DNA of 64,000 nt from Streptantibioticus silvisoli (GCF_027947535.2 NZ_JAAGKO020000009.1:1-64000), one strand, 5' to 3'. Counted from the stretch's first letter, positions 47,335-56,713 are shown. Notes: generated from the letters alone by a model not told the origin. Numbers and translations: made by a program.

Positions 47335-48065
47335 CAGGCCGCCACCTCCCCGGTCTCCACCCGGGCCACCGACCGGCGCACCCGGCGCCGGGCACCGCCG
47401 CGGGCCCGCGTCCAGGGGGTCAACAACCGCTGCACCCCCAGCAGCAGCAGGTCGGCCGCGACCGCCAGCACCACGCAGATGGCGGAGGCGGTCAGGACCT
47501 GCGCCTTGAACAGGCTGCTCATGCCCTCGTAGATCAGGTTGCCCAGGCCGCCGTACCCGACGATGGCGCCGATGGTGGTCAGCGAGACCGTGGAGACCGT
47601 GGCGATCCGCAGACCGGCCATGATCGCGGGCAGCGCCAGCGGCAGCTCGACCTGGAACAGCTGGCGGGTCTGGCCGAATCCCATGCCGCGGGCCGCCTCC
47701 TTGACGTCCTCGGGCACCGCCTCCAGCCCGGCGACGATGTTGCGCACCAGGATGGTCAGCGAGTACAGCACCAGACCGGTGACGACGACGGCGGCCGACA
47801 GCCCGAAGACCGGCAGCAGCAGCGAGAACATCGCCAGCGACGGAACGGTGTACAGGATGGTGGTGAAGCCGAGCACCGGCCCGGCCACCGCCTTCCAGCG
47901 CCGGGCCACCAGCGCCAGCGGGAACGCCACCACCACCCCGATCGCCACGGAGACCACGGTGATCCACACGTGCTGCACCGTGGCGTCGACCAGGTCCTGG
48001 GCCCGCGAGCTGACGTACGCCCCGCAGATCCAGTCGTTCGCCTCCAGGCAGTTTCGGCCGGCCAT
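47334..48065 (-). CDS. ABC importer permease (osmoprotectant type), first
   Basis: The product is 243 residues. BPD_transp_1 motif VKEAARGMGFGQTRQLFQVELPLALPAIMAGLRIAT near residue 125 and about six spans (VWITVVSVAIGVVVAFPLALV and on). An odd soluble N-terminal piece carries GRNCLEANDWICGAYV with two Cys. It starts the minus-strand importer unit, divergent from the ATPase. Confidence 0.92.
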   Translation of the reverse strand: MAGRNCLEANDWICGAYVSSRAQDLVDATVQHVWITVVSVAIGVVVAFPLALVARRWKAVAGPVLGFTTILYTVPSLAMFSLLLPVFGLSAAVVVTGLVLYSLTILVRNIVAGLEAVPEDVKEAARGMGFGQTRQLFQVELPLALPAIMAGLRIATVSTVSLTTIGAIVGYGGLGNLIYEGMSSLFKAQVLTASAICVVLAVAADLLLLGVQRLLTPWTRARGGARRRVRRSVARVETGEVAA

Positions 48066-48282
48066 TGCGCTCACCTCCCCCGTCCGGTCCGGCGCAAGCG
48101 CCGCGTCGTATATCGATAGCGTCTCGGAGCAGAACCGGACCGTTCCCGGATCTGTTCCTCGCCAGCCCGGAGAGCCTATAACCGGCCACCGACGATCGGG
48201 CCGCAGTGCCACATCCCAGCAACATGGCATTCACACAAGGGGGGCAGGGTACGGTCGTCACCCCTTCCCGCTGCGAGGACAC
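48066..48282. promoter_or_regulatory. Divergent promoter region of the importer
   Basis: A small dyad TATCGATA stands at 48111-48118, in an AT-rich patch before the permease gene. It could be a -10 or an operator. Osmotic control is expected for betaine importers but no named site is seen. Confidence 0.35.
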
Positions 48283-49446
48283 ATGATCCGCTTCGAGCAC
48301 GTCACCAAGCGCTATCCGGACGGCACCACCGCGGTGGACGACCTGTCCTTCGAGGTCGCCGAAGGCGAACTGGTCACGCTCGTCGGCCCGTCCGGCTGCG
48401 GCAAGACCACGACCATGAAGATGGTCAACCGGCTCATCGAACCCACCGAGGGCCGCATCCTGCTCGACGGCGAGGACATCGCCAAGCTCGACCCGGTCGT
48501 GCTGCGCCGCCGCATCGGCTACGTCATCCAGCAGGTGGGCCTGTTCCCGCACAAGACCGTGCTGGAGAACACCGCGACCGTCCCCAGCCTGCTGGGCTGG
48601 CCGCGCCGCAAGGCCCGCGAGCGCGCCACCGAACTGCTGGACCTGGTCGGCCTGGACCCGAAGGTGCACGGCGACCGCTACCCCGACCAGCTGTCCGGCG
48701 GCCAGCGCCAGCGGGTCGGGGTGGCCCGCGCGCTCGCCGCCGACCCGCCGGTGCTGCTGATGGACGAGCCGTTCGGCGCGGTCGACCCGGTGGTCCGCGA
48801 GAGACTCCAGGCCGAGTTCCTGCGGTTGCAGAGCCAGGTGCGCAAGACGGTGCTGTTCGTGACGCACGACATCGAGGAGGCGGTCCGGCTCGGCGACCGC
48901 ATCGCGGTCTACGGCAACGGGCGCATCGAGCAGTTCGACTCCCCCGCGTCCGTGCTGGGCGCCCCCGCCAGCCCCTACGTGGCCGACTTCGTCGGCTCCG
49001 ACCGCGGCCTGAAGCGGCTGTCGGTCACCCCGATAGAGCCCGGCGACCTGGTGGCACCGCCGGTCGTGCACCTCGACGACCCGGCCGGCCGCGCCGCCGA
49101 CCGGCTGCGCGCGGAGAACGCCCAGTGGGCCGTCGTGCTGGACGGCGACGGCACGCTGCACGGCTGGGTCAGCGCCGAGGCGCTGACCGCCGGCACGGTC
49201 CGCGACCACTCCCGGCGCATGGAGGCGTGGCTGCCGCTCGGCGCCAACCTCAAGCAGGCGTTCAGCGTGATGCTCCAGCACGACGCGGGCTGGATCGCGG
49301 TACTGGACGGCGAGGGCGCCGACGCCCGGTTCCGCGGCGTGCTGACCCCGGCCCGGCTGCACGAGGCGCTGCGCCGCTCCATCGACGCCGACGCCCGCGA
49401 CGTCCCCCGCGACGAGGTCGAGGTGGACACCGTCCCCAGCGTCTGA
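48283..49446 (+). CDS. ABC importer ATPase with CBS region (betaine type)
   Basis: The product is 387 residues. Walker A VGPSGCGKTTT (near 35), Q-loop VIQQVGLFPHKTVLEN (near 84), signature LSGGQRQRVGVARAL (near 138), Walker B VLLMDEPFGAVDP (near 162). The C-terminal 130 residues resemble a CBS pair (QWAVVLDGDGTLHGWVS and GWIAVLDGEGADARFRGVL). CBS pairs of OpuA-type ATPases sense ionic strength or c-di-AMP; a DisA gene is present in this window. It is divergent from the two permeases and binder. Confidence 0.92.
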   Translation: MIRFEHVTKRYPDGTTAVDDLSFEVAEGELVTLVGPSGCGKTTTMKMVNRLIEPTEGRILLDGEDIAKLDPVVLRRRIGYVIQQVGLFPHKTVLENTATVPSLLGWPRRKARERATELLDLVGLDPKVHGDRYPDQLSGGQRQRVGVARALAADPPVLLMDEPFGAVDPVVRERLQAEFLRLQSQVRKTVLFVTHDIEEAVRLGDRIAVYGNGRIEQFDSPASVLGAPASPYVADFVGSDRGLKRLSVTPIEPGDLVAPPVVHLDDPAGRAADRLRAENAQWAVVLDGDGTLHGWVSAEALTAGTVRDHSRRMEAWLPLGANLKQAFSVMLQHDAGWIAVLDGEGADARFRGVLTPARLHEALRRSIDADARDVPRDEVEVDTVPSV

Positions 49447-49674
49447 CGGCGGTACGGGTCCGCGGGGCGGCCAAGGCGGTAGGCGGCCGGCGCGGACGAG
49501 GGCGGTACGCGGCCGGTGGGTGTGCAGGCGGTACGGGCCTGCGGTGCGGCCGACGGCGGTACGCGTCCCGGGAAGGGCCGACGGCGGTGCGGGCCCCCGG
49601 AAGGGCCGACGGCGGTACGGGTGTCGATTCCGTACCGCCTTCGGCGTGTCGTGGGGGGTGCGTCCGGGCCGGGG
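49447..49674. repeat. GACGGCGGTACGGG repeat cluster with hairpin
   Basis: GGGCCGACGGCGGTACG(G/C)G units recur near 49550, 49575 and 49604, with weaker copies from 49450 on. At 49611-49639 GGCGGTACGG and CCGTACCGCC form a ten-base stem with nine-base loop, a possible two-way terminator for the convergent ATPase and DUF3180 genes. Confidence 0.65.
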
Positions 49675-50163
49675 TCAGGCCTTCGCGGTGCCGCGGCCCG
49701 GGTCGTCCTCGTCGTCCGGGATGCGGCAGATGCGCTGGAGCCACAGCGCGGCGGCCACGATCGCGGCGCAGGCCACCACCGAGCAGCCGGAGTAGACCGC
49801 CTGGTCGCGGCGCGGCGCGATGTCGAGCTGGGAGGCGATCAGGAAGACGCAGAACCCGGCGTAGACCCCGGCGACCAGCGAGGCCACCAGGGCGCTGGCC
49901 TGGCCGAAGAGCACCGCGCGGGCGGCCAGCATCGGGTCGACGCCACGGGCCTGGGCCTGCCGCTCACGCTGTTCCTTCAGCCGGGCGCGCAGCGAGATCG
50001 CGGTGGCGGCCAGCACGGCGGCGATGGCGCCGAGCACGATCGGGGCGGCCAGCGGAACGCCGGGCAGCTCGCCCAGGGCGTTCCACAGCCGCGATCCGGC
50101 CCAGGCGACCACGGCGGTCACCAGGAACGTGCCGATCAGCACCCGGAAGCGCACCTGCTTCAA
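49675..50163 (-). CDS. DUF3180 membrane protein
   Basis: The product is 162 residues. A TTG start is likely, with GAGGAGGAG a few bases upstream; GTG at 50154 is an alternative. Four spans are seen (VLIGTFLVTAVVAWAGSRLW, APIVLGAIAAVLAATAISL, FGQASALVASLVAGVYAGFCVFLIAS, GCSVVACAAIVAAALWLQ). The family is regularly beside folK in actinobacteria; its role is unknown. It is 80 bases downstream of folK. Confidence 0.85.
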   Translation of the reverse strand: MKQVRFRVLIGTFLVTAVVAWAGSRLWNALGELPGVPLAAPIVLGAIAAVLAATAISLRARLKEQRERQAQARGVDPMLAARAVLFGQASALVASLVAGVYAGFCVFLIASQLDIAPRRDQAVYSGCSVVACAAIVAAALWLQRICRIPDDEDDPGRGTAKA

Positions 50164-50243
50164 CGACGTCTCCTCCTCGGCGGTACCCGGCCGGACCCGG
50201 TGGGCGGATCCTGCGGACCAGGATGCCACCACCGGGGCAACGT

Positions 50244-50834
50244 CTACTCGGGCAGCCTGAGTTCCGCGTCGCGGTGAACCCGTACGTCGTCGCGGCCGAC
50301 GGTGTCGATCAGGTCGGCCACCGGGCCGCGGCCGGGCAGTTCGGCCGCCGGGTCCACGTCGTTCCACGGCACCAGCACGAAGGCCCGCTCGTGGGCGCGC
50401 GGGTGCGGCAGGGTGAGCGAGGGGTCCTCGGAGACGACGTCCTGGTAGGCGACGATGTCCACGTCGATGGTGCGCGGTCCCCAGCGCTCGTCGCGCACCC
50501 GCAGGAACGCCTCCTCGATGGCGTGGGCGCGCTCCAGCAGCGAGGTCGGCGGCAGGGTGGTCTTGATCAGCGCGACCGCGTTGAGGTAGTCGGGCTGGGA
50601 GCCGGGCTCGATGCCCCACGGCTCGGTCTCGTAGACCGGGGAGACCGCCTTCACCCGCAGGCCGGGCGTGTCGGCGAGGGCGTCGACGGCGCCCTGGAGG
50701 GTCTCCAGGCGGTTGCCGAGGTTGCTGCCGAGCGAGACGACAGCGCGGCGCGGGTTGTGCAGGGTGGTGTCGGCGGCGTCGACCTGCTGTTCAACGGAGA
50801 CCGGTACCGGCTGGACGGTGGGGTCGGAACTCAC
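50244..50834 (-). CDS. folK: Hydroxymethyl-dihydropterin pyrophosphokinase (FolK)
   Basis: FolK passes pyrophosphate to 6-hydroxymethyl-dihydropterin. The product is 196 residues. AVVSLGSNLGNRLETLQGAVDAL (near 40), VSPVYETEPWGI (near 74), RWGPRTIDVDIVAY (near 125) and LPHPRAHERAFVLVPWNDVDP (near 148) are family marks. A 35-residue lead precedes the domain. The GTG start overlaps the folB stop (GTGA). Confidence 0.95.
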   Translation of the reverse strand: MSSDPTVQPVPVSVEQQVDAADTTLHNPRRAVVSLGSNLGNRLETLQGAVDALADTPGLRVKAVSPVYETEPWGIEPGSQPDYLNAVALIKTTLPPTSLLERAHAIEEAFLRVRDERWGPRTIDVDIVAYQDVVSEDPSLTLPHPRAHERAFVLVPWNDVDPAAELPGRGPVADLIDTVGRDDVRVHRDAELRLPE

Positions 50835-51190
50835 TGGCGCCTCCTGCTGATGGTGATGGTCACGTCGTCGAACGGGACGGTGATCGGGGCATCCGGTTTG
50901 TGCACGGTCACCTCGACCTCCTGGACCACCGGGTGCGTGAAGCACTGGTCGGCGATGCGCTGGGCGAGCGTCTCGATGAGGTTGACCGGCTCGCCCTGCA
51001 CCACGGCGACGGCCTCCTCGGCCACCACGCCGTAGTGCACGGTACGCGTCAGGTCGTCCGTCGCGGCGGCCTCGGTGGTGTCCAGGCCCAGTGTGAGGTC
51101 GACCATGAACGTCTGGCCCTCCGCCCGCTCCCGGGGGAAGACACCGTGGTGACCGCGAGCCTTCAGGCCGCGCAACGAGACACGGTCCAC
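50831..51190 (-). CDS. folB: Dihydroneopterin aldolase (FolB)
   Basis: FolB turns dihydroneopterin to 6-hydroxymethyl-dihydropterin and glycolaldehyde. The product is 119 residues. The GTG at 51190 gives VDRVSLRGLKARGHHGVFPRER, as in relatives, with GGAG eight bases upstream; two GTGs further up are possible. Visible are VHYGVVAEEAV and LIETLAQRIADQCF, with VTVHKPDAPI. It is coupled to folK; folP is upstream past the NTF2-like gene. Confidence 0.94.
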   Translation of the reverse strand: MDRVSLRGLKARGHHGVFPRERAEGQTFMVDLTLGLDTTEAAATDDLTRTVHYGVVAEEAVAVVQGEPVNLIETLAQRIADQCFTHPVVQEVEVTVHKPDAPITVPFDDVTITISRRRQ

Positions 51191-51387
51191 GAACACCACT
51201 CCCTACAGCACTGTCGAGAAGAACGCGTCGAATGTACCTGCGAGCACCGGCAACCCGTGCCGACGGGGGTGTCCGGTGCAGCCGCCTCTACCCGAGGGGT
51301 GCGTGCCTCAGTCCTGACCCGGCGCAATCTTGGCTCGAACGAGTGGTCCTGTGTCCCATGCGTGACGGTCCGTCACCTGTTTTGCCG

Positions 51388-51963
51388 CTAGGCCGAGTCG
51401 GGTCCGCCGAGCGGTCCGGCACCGGGTCCCTCGCCGTCGCCGGCCTCCCCGGACAGCACCGGGGAGCCGTGGTGGGACCACAGGCGCCAGCCGTCCGGTG
51501 TGCGGCGGAACACATTGCTGGCGACCACCAGGCCGCCGATCAGCTCGCCGGCTGACCCGTCGGGCTGGGCGGGGCCGCCGCTGAGGATGTTCTCGGTGCA
51601 GGTGACCAGCGCGGTGTCGCCGGAGACGGTGACCTCGACGTCGGTGAGGAAGAACTGGAGATAGTCGGTATTGGCGATGATCAGCGCGTAGGACCGCAGC
51701 ACGTGGCCGCGGCCGCGCAGCACCGGCCAGCCGGGGTGCACGACGGCCACCGTCTCACCGAGCGCGCCGCCGAGCAGCAGCCGCTCCAACGCGTCGAGGT
51801 CGCCGGTCTCCACGGCGTCGTAGAACGCCTGGTGGACCTGCTCGACGGCGTCGTGGTCCTCGTCGGAGCCGAACGGGTCGGGCAGCGGGCCGTCGTCCGG
51901 ATCGTCAGGGCCGCCGCGCCCGGGACCACCGCCGCGCCCGGGGCCGCCGCCGCGGCGCCTCAT
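51388..51963 (-). CDS. NTF2/SnoaL-like protein in the folate operon
   Basis: The product is 191 residues. A Gly/Arg/Asp-rich 35-residue head (RGGGPGRGG) precedes an NTF2-like domain: VEQVHQAFYDAVETGDLDALERLL, VVHPGWPVLRGRGHVLRSYALI, and VASNVFRRTPDGWRLWSHHGSP. Related proteins sit with fol genes in other actinobacteria, from memory. Function unknown. It overlaps the folP stop (ATGA) and stands 197 bases before folB. Confidence 0.8.
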   Translation of the reverse strand: MRRRGGGPGRGGGPGRGGPDDPDDGPLPDPFGSDEDHDAVEQVHQAFYDAVETGDLDALERLLLGGALGETVAVVHPGWPVLRGRGHVLRSYALIIANTDYLQFFLTDVEVTVSGDTALVTCTENILSGGPAQPDGSAGELIGGLVVASNVFRRTPDGWRLWSHHGSPVLSGEAGDGEGPGAGPLGGPDSA

Positions 51964-52814
51964 CCGGCGCCCTCCACGGCGCGGGCCACCCGGACCGCGT
52001 CGGCGGTGGGGGCGACCTGGTGGACCCGGACCGCCCAGGCGCCCTCACGGGCGGCGAGCGCGGAGACGGCGGCCGTCGCGGCGTCGCGCTGCCGGGCGGG
52101 GGGCGGGGTGCCGTCGGCGCCGGCCAGCACCCGGCCGAGGAACCGCTTGCGGGAGGCGGCGACCAGCAGCGGACGGCCCAGGTCGTGCAGTGCGTCGAGG
52201 TGGGCGAGCAGCGCCAGGTCGTGGTCGGCGTCCTTGGCGAATCCCAGGCCCGGGTCGAGCACGATCTTGTCCGGGTCGATCCCGCCGGCCACCACCGCCT
52301 CCAGCCGCTGCCGCAGTTCGGCGGCGACCTCGGCGACCACGTCGCCGTAGACCGCGCGGCGGTTCATGTCGATGCTCGCGCCCCGCCAGTGCATCACCAC
52401 GAACGGCACGCCGGCCGCCGCGACCGCGGGCACCATCGCGGGGTCGGCCAGTCCGCCGCTGACGTCGTTGACCAGCCGGGCGCCGGCCGCCAGCGCCTGT
52501 TCGGCGACCGTGGCGCGCATGGTGTCGACGCTGACCAGCACGCCGGCCGCGGCCAGCTCGCGGACCACCGGCAGGACGCGGCGCAGCTCCTCCGCCTCGT
52601 CGACCCGGCGGGCGCCCGGCCGGGTCGACTCGCCGCCGACGTCGACCAGGTCGGCGCCGGCGGCCACCATCCGCAGGCCGTGCTCCACCGCCCGTCCCGC
52701 GTCGAACCAGCTGCCGCCGTCGGAGAAGGAGTCCGGCGTGACGTTGACCACGCCCATCACCGCACAGCGGTCCCACTCCGGCAGCCCCGCCACCCGGCCT
52801 CGCAACGCACCCAT
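51960..52814 (-). CDS. folP: Dihydropteroate synthase
   Basis: FolP joins p-aminobenzoate to hydroxymethyl-dihydropterin pyrophosphate; it is the sulfonamide target. The product is 284 residues. AVMGVVNVTPDSFSDGG (near 18), DLVDVGGESTRPGARRV (near 57), LVNDVSGGLADPAM (near 112), VLDPGLGFAKDADHD (near 184) and LVAASRKRFLG (near 210) are all present. Start ATG of MGALRGRVAGLPEW. Confidence 0.96.
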   Translation of the reverse strand: MGALRGRVAGLPEWDRCAVMGVVNVTPDSFSDGGSWFDAGRAVEHGLRMVAAGADLVDVGGESTRPGARRVDEAEELRRVLPVVRELAAAGVLVSVDTMRATVAEQALAAGARLVNDVSGGLADPAMVPAVAAAGVPFVVMHWRGASIDMNRRAVYGDVVAEVAAELRQRLEAVVAGGIDPDKIVLDPGLGFAKDADHDLALLAHLDALHDLGRPLLVAASRKRFLGRVLAGADGTPPPARQRDAATAAVSALAAREGAWAVRVHQVAPTADAVRVARAVEGAG

Positions 52815-52867
52815 GGGCCAAAGCCTAGGCGGTGCCGGCGGCGACCGGCGCGGGGCGGGCCGGTCGG

Positions 52868-54700
52868 TCAGGCGGCGCCGCCGTGCACCGCGGTGACCTG
52901 CTGTTCCGGGGCACGGTCGGCCTCGGGGGGCGGGATCTCGCGCACGCCGGGGATCCAGCGGCGCACCCGGGCGGGCAGCTCCAGGGTGATGAACGCCTCG
53001 GCCTGCATGACGGCGAAGCCGATGCGCGGCAGGTCGCGGTTGTTGGGGAAGACCATGAAGCGCGGCTCCCACACCGGCTGGAACTTCGCGTTGAACTTGT
53101 ACAGCGACTCGATCTGGAACCAGCGCGACAGGAAGACCAGGATGCCGCGCCAGAACCGCAGCACCGGGCCGGCCCCGATCCGTTCGCCGCGGGCCAGCGC
53201 CGAGCGGAACATCGCGAAGTTCAGCGAGACCCGGGTGATGCCCAGCTCCCGGGCGTTGCTCAGCGCGTGCACGATGAGCAGCTCGTTCATGCCGCCGTCG
53301 GCCGAGCGGTCCCGGCGCATCAGCTCCAGCGAGATGCCGTCCGGGCCCCACGGCACGAAGTGCAGCACCGCCTTGAGGTCGCCGTGCGGGGAGGGGTCGT
53401 CGTCGATGTGCTTGTGCGCGGTGACCACCACGCAGTCGCCGTCGCGCGGGTCGCCGAACCGGCCGAGCGCCATGGAGAAGCCGCGTTCGGTGTCGGTGCC
53501 GCGCCAGTCGGCGGCGGCGGCCCTGATCCGGGCGCGTTCCTCCTCCGGCAGGGTGCCGACCCGGCGCATCTGGCAGCTGTAGCCGTTGCGCTCGACCCGC
53601 TTGACCATCTGCCGCACGTTGCGCATCGCGCGGCCCTGCATGGAGAACGCGGCGGTCTCCACGATCGCCTCGTCGCCCAGCTCCAGCGCGTCGAGCCCGG
53701 TCTCGCGGGTCCACACCTCGCCGCCGGTCTCGCTGCACCCGACGACCGCCGGGATCCAGGCGTGCCGGGCGGCGGCCTCCATGAAGCGTTCGATGGCGCC
53801 GGGCCACGCCTCGACGTCGCCGATCGGGTCGCCGGAGGCCAGCATGACGCCGGAGATCACCCGGTAGGAGATGGCGGCCTTGCCGGTGGCGGAGAAGATG
53901 ACGCTCTTGTCGCGCCGCAGGGCGAAGTGGCCGAGCGAGTCGCGGCGTCCGTGCCGGTTGAGCAGAACGCGCAGCCGCTCCTCGTCGTCCGCGCTGAGCA
54001 CCGCCGTGGGGTGCTCGGGGCGCAGCACCAGGTAGGCGGTGGTGACCAGGATGAGGAAGCCCAGGCCGCCGAGGGTGTAGCCGACCAGGTCGGCGGTGCG
54101 GTCCGACAGGTAGTGCACCGGTCCGCCGAAGCCGATCATCCCCTCGACCACGGTGCGGCAGCGGTCGCCGAACGACGGGCTGCCCATCTCCATCTTGGGG
54201 TGGACGCTGACGATGACCAGGCCGAGGCAGAAGCTGACCACGCTGAGCACGACGAAGTTGTGGACCGCCCGCCACCGGGTGCGCGGGTCGGACAGCGCGG
54301 CGAATTCCCCCCGATGGGTCAGCAGCACCACGAACAGGCCGATCGACAGCACGGTGTCGACCGGCGAGACGCGGTGGTGCAGCAGTTCGGCCACCACGCC
54401 GGCCGGCAGCAACACGACGGCGGCGGCCCAGGCACGTCGCTTGCGCAGCTTCAGGCCGCGGGCCAGCATCAGCAGCAGGAGGCCCACGATGACCGACGCG
54501 GCGGCGGCGATGCTGCTGACAGCGCCCGGCAGGTATTCCGCCAGGGTGTGCATACGCCCGTGCCGCAGCCGGGGCACGATCCCGGTCGCCAGGTCGAGAA
54601 GTCCGATAAGAGCACAAACGGTGCCGACAATGGCCGGCGCCTTCGAGCTGGGCACGAACCGCGGCAGCCGTGGCTGCCGTGTGTCCGACGACTCAGTCAT
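52868..54700 (-). CDS. Lysyl-phosphatidylglycerol-synthase-like membrane protein (MprF type, DUF2156)
   Basis: The product is 610 residues; ATG at 54700 has AGGAGG upstream, while the open frame reaches 54769. Six to seven spans cover about residues 20-240 (APAIVGTVCALIGLLDLATGIV, SSIAAAASVIVGLLLLMLA, GYTLGGLGFLILVTTAYLVL). The cytosolic LPG_synthase_C half has SVIFSATGKAAISYRVISGVMLASGDPIGD and GMNELLIVHALSNARELGITRVSLNFAMFRS. Such proteins place lysine or another amino acid on phosphatidylglycerol, which guards against cationic peptides. No fused lysyl-tRNA synthetase domain is seen. The amino acid is not known. Confidence 0.85.
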   Translation of the reverse strand: MTESSDTRQPRLPRFVPSSKAPAIVGTVCALIGLLDLATGIVPRLRHGRMHTLAEYLPGAVSSIAAAASVIVGLLLLMLARGLKLRKRRAWAAAVVLLPAGVVAELLHHRVSPVDTVLSIGLFVVLLTHRGEFAALSDPRTRWRAVHNFVVLSVVSFCLGLVIVSVHPKMEMGSPSFGDRCRTVVEGMIGFGGPVHYLSDRTADLVGYTLGGLGFLILVTTAYLVLRPEHPTAVLSADDEERLRVLLNRHGRRDSLGHFALRRDKSVIFSATGKAAISYRVISGVMLASGDPIGDVEAWPGAIERFMEAAARHAWIPAVVGCSETGGEVWTRETGLDALELGDEAIVETAAFSMQGRAMRNVRQMVKRVERNGYSCQMRRVGTLPEEERARIRAAAADWRGTDTERGFSMALGRFGDPRDGDCVVVTAHKHIDDDPSPHGDLKAVLHFVPWGPDGISLELMRRDRSADGGMNELLIVHALSNARELGITRVSLNFAMFRSALARGERIGAGPVLRFWRGILVFLSRWFQIESLYKFNAKFQPVWEPRFMVFPNNRDLPRIGFAVMQAEAFITLELPARVRRWIPGVREIPPPEADRAPEQQVTAVHGGAA

Positions 54701-54901
54701 CGATGCCGCCTCCTGACGGAACCCCTGTGAGGCATTCGGCATCTTTGTGTGCAGACATCGGTCTCCCAAGCCCCGATAAGCGGATCACTCGGCCCGTAGC
54801 ACCCCGGTCGGTGCGATAGGCGTCTTCTAGGACGTGAACACGGGTCGTGAGGTTCCACTCGCGGTGCGCGGGCGGCCGATCCTACGAACGGAAAGCGCCT
54901 G

Positions 54902-56020
54902 ATGGGTCTCACGAGCAAAAAACTCCTGGTAGCGGTGGTCGTCCTCGCGATGGCCCTGTTCGTCGCGACGATCTGGCTGTGGCCACGGCTGTCGGGCCGC
55001 GGTGTCAGACCGGTCGCCGGCCGGGTCGGACTGCTCTTCGGTGGCCAGCTGACGATCCTGGCGGCGCTGGGCCTGGCCATCAACTCCTACTTCGGGTTCT
55101 ACGCCTCGTTCTCCGACCTGCTGGGTACCGACCAGGCCCCCGGACAGGTGATCGACTACACCGCCAGCGGGGGCGGCAAGGGCGGTCTGGAGGAGATGGG
55201 CCACGAGGACGTCGGGGTCTCCAACGGCTCCGACTGGGCGAAGGCGGGGCGGATCGACAAGGTGGAGATCACCGGAGCCAAGACCGGGATCACCTCTCCC
55301 GCGTACGTCTACCTGCCACCGCAATACTTCCAGAAGGCCTTCCACAAGCAGAACTTCCCGGCGGCCGTCATCCTCACCGGCTATCCGGGCACCGCCGAGT
55401 CACTGATCACCCGGATGAAGTACCCGCAGACCGCGACCGACCACATCAAGCACGGCTCCATGCAGCCCATGATCATGATCATGATGCGGCCGGCCGTGGT
55501 CCCGCCGCGCGACACCGAGTGCATGAACGTGCCGCACGGCCCGCAGGTGGAGACGTTCTTCACCACCGACCTGCGCAAGTCCGTGGAGGCCAACTACCGG
55601 GTGGGCAACGGGCCGCAGAACTGGGGCCTGATGGGTGACTCCACCGGCGGCTACTGCTCGCTGAAGATCGCGATGCAGAATCCGAAGGACTTCTCGGCGG
55701 GCGTGTCGCTGTCGGGGTACTACGCCACGCACGACGACCCCACCACCGGCAGCCTGTTCGGCGGCAGCGCCGCGCTGAAGAACGAGAGCAACCTGATGTG
55801 GCGGCTGAAGCACAAGCCGGTCCCGTCGGTGTGGGTCCTGGTCACCAGCAGCCGCAAGGGCGAGGGCAACTACCGGTCCACCATGGCGTTCATCCGGGCG
55901 GTCCACGCGCCGATGCAGGTCTCCTCGATCATCCTGCCGAGCGGGGGGCACAACTTCACCACCTGGGACCGTGAACTGCCCGCCTCCATCGACCAGCTGA
56001 GCCATCACCTGACCCAGTGA
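54902..56020 (+). CDS. Exported esterase (EstA/antigen-85-like alpha/beta hydrolase)
   Basis: The product is 372 residues. Two N-terminal spans (LLVAVVVLAMALFVATIWLW and LLFGGQLTILAALGLAINSYFGF) would put the rest outside. The esterase-D fold shows FPAAVILTGYPGTAESLI, nucleophile elbow WGLMGDSTGGYCSLKIA (near 248) and a C-terminal GGHNFTTWDRELP (His). It resembles mycolyltransferase-type esterases but need not move mycolates. It is divergent from the LPG-synthase-like gene, 201 bases apart. Confidence 0.85.
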   Translation: MGLTSKKLLVAVVVLAMALFVATIWLWPRLSGRGVRPVAGRVGLLFGGQLTILAALGLAINSYFGFYASFSDLLGTDQAPGQVIDYTASGGGKGGLEEMGHEDVGVSNGSDWAKAGRIDKVEITGAKTGITSPAYVYLPPQYFQKAFHKQNFPAAVILTGYPGTAESLITRMKYPQTATDHIKHGSMQPMIMIMMRPAVVPPRDTECMNVPHGPQVETFFTTDLRKSVEANYRVGNGPQNWGLMGDSTGGYCSLKIAMQNPKDFSAGVSLSGYYATHDDPTTGSLFGGSAALKNESNLMWRLKHKPVPSVWVLVTSSRKGEGNYRSTMAFIRAVHAPMQVSSIILPSGGHNFTTWDRELPASIDQLSHHLTQ

Positions 56021-56047
56021 CCGCGGGCCCGCCGGCCCGGCCGGGGG

Positions 56048-56653
56048 TCAGCGGGCCATGATCAGACTCATCGCCTCGGCGCGGGTGGCCGGATCACGCA
56101 ACTGGCCGCGGACCGCCGAGGTGATGGTCTTCGCGCCCGGCTTGCGCACCCCGCGCATCGTCATGCACATGTGCTCGCACTCCACGACCACGATCACCCC
56201 GCGCGGTTCCAGTATCCGCATCAGCGAGTCGGCCACCTGCGTGGTCAGCCGCTCCTGCACCTGGGGGCGGCGGGCGTAGACGTCCACCAGCCGGGCCAGC
56301 TTCGACAGCCCGGTGATCTTCCCGTCGTGCGACGGGATGTACCCCACGTGGGCGACGCCGACGAACGGCACCAGGTGGTGCTCGCAGCTGGAGAGCACCT
56401 CGATGTCCTTGACCAGCACCATCTCGTCGTGACCGAGGTCGAAGGTGGTGGTCAGCACGTCCTCCGGCCGCTGGTGCAGGCCGGCGAAGATCTCCCGGTA
56501 CGACCGCGCCACCCGCGCCGGGGTGTCCCGCAGCCCCTCGCGGTCCGGGTCCTCCCCGACCGCGATCAGCAGTTCGCGGACCGCCTTCTCGGCCCGCGCC
56601 GCGTCGAACTCGCGCGCCGGACTGGCCTCGGCGAGGGTCACCGGGTCGGTCAT
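56048..56653 (-). CDS. folE: GTP cyclohydrolase I
   Basis: FolE turns GTP into dihydroneopterin triphosphate. The product is 201 residues. Zinc and active-site parts: [26 protein letters not shown] (Cys, His, near 85), [27 protein letters not shown] (near 115), [18 protein letters not shown] (second Cys, near 153). Start ATG of [10 protein letters not shown]. It follows ftsH on the same strand. Confidence 0.96.
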   Translation of the reverse strand: MTDPVTLAEASPAREFDAARAEKAVRELLIAVGEDPDREGLRDTPARVARSYREIFAGLHQRPEDVLTTTFDLGHDEMVLVKDIEVLSSCEHHLVPFVGVAHVGYIPSHDGKITGLSKLARLVDVYARRPQVQERLTTQVADSLMRILEPRGVIVVVECEHMCMTMRGVRKPGAKTITSAVRGQLRDPATRAEAMSLIMAR

Positions 56654-56713
56654 CTGGGGCCTCTTCCTGTGCCGGGTACGCCCGTGCCGCTGCTGCCACG
56701 GGCGCGGACATGA

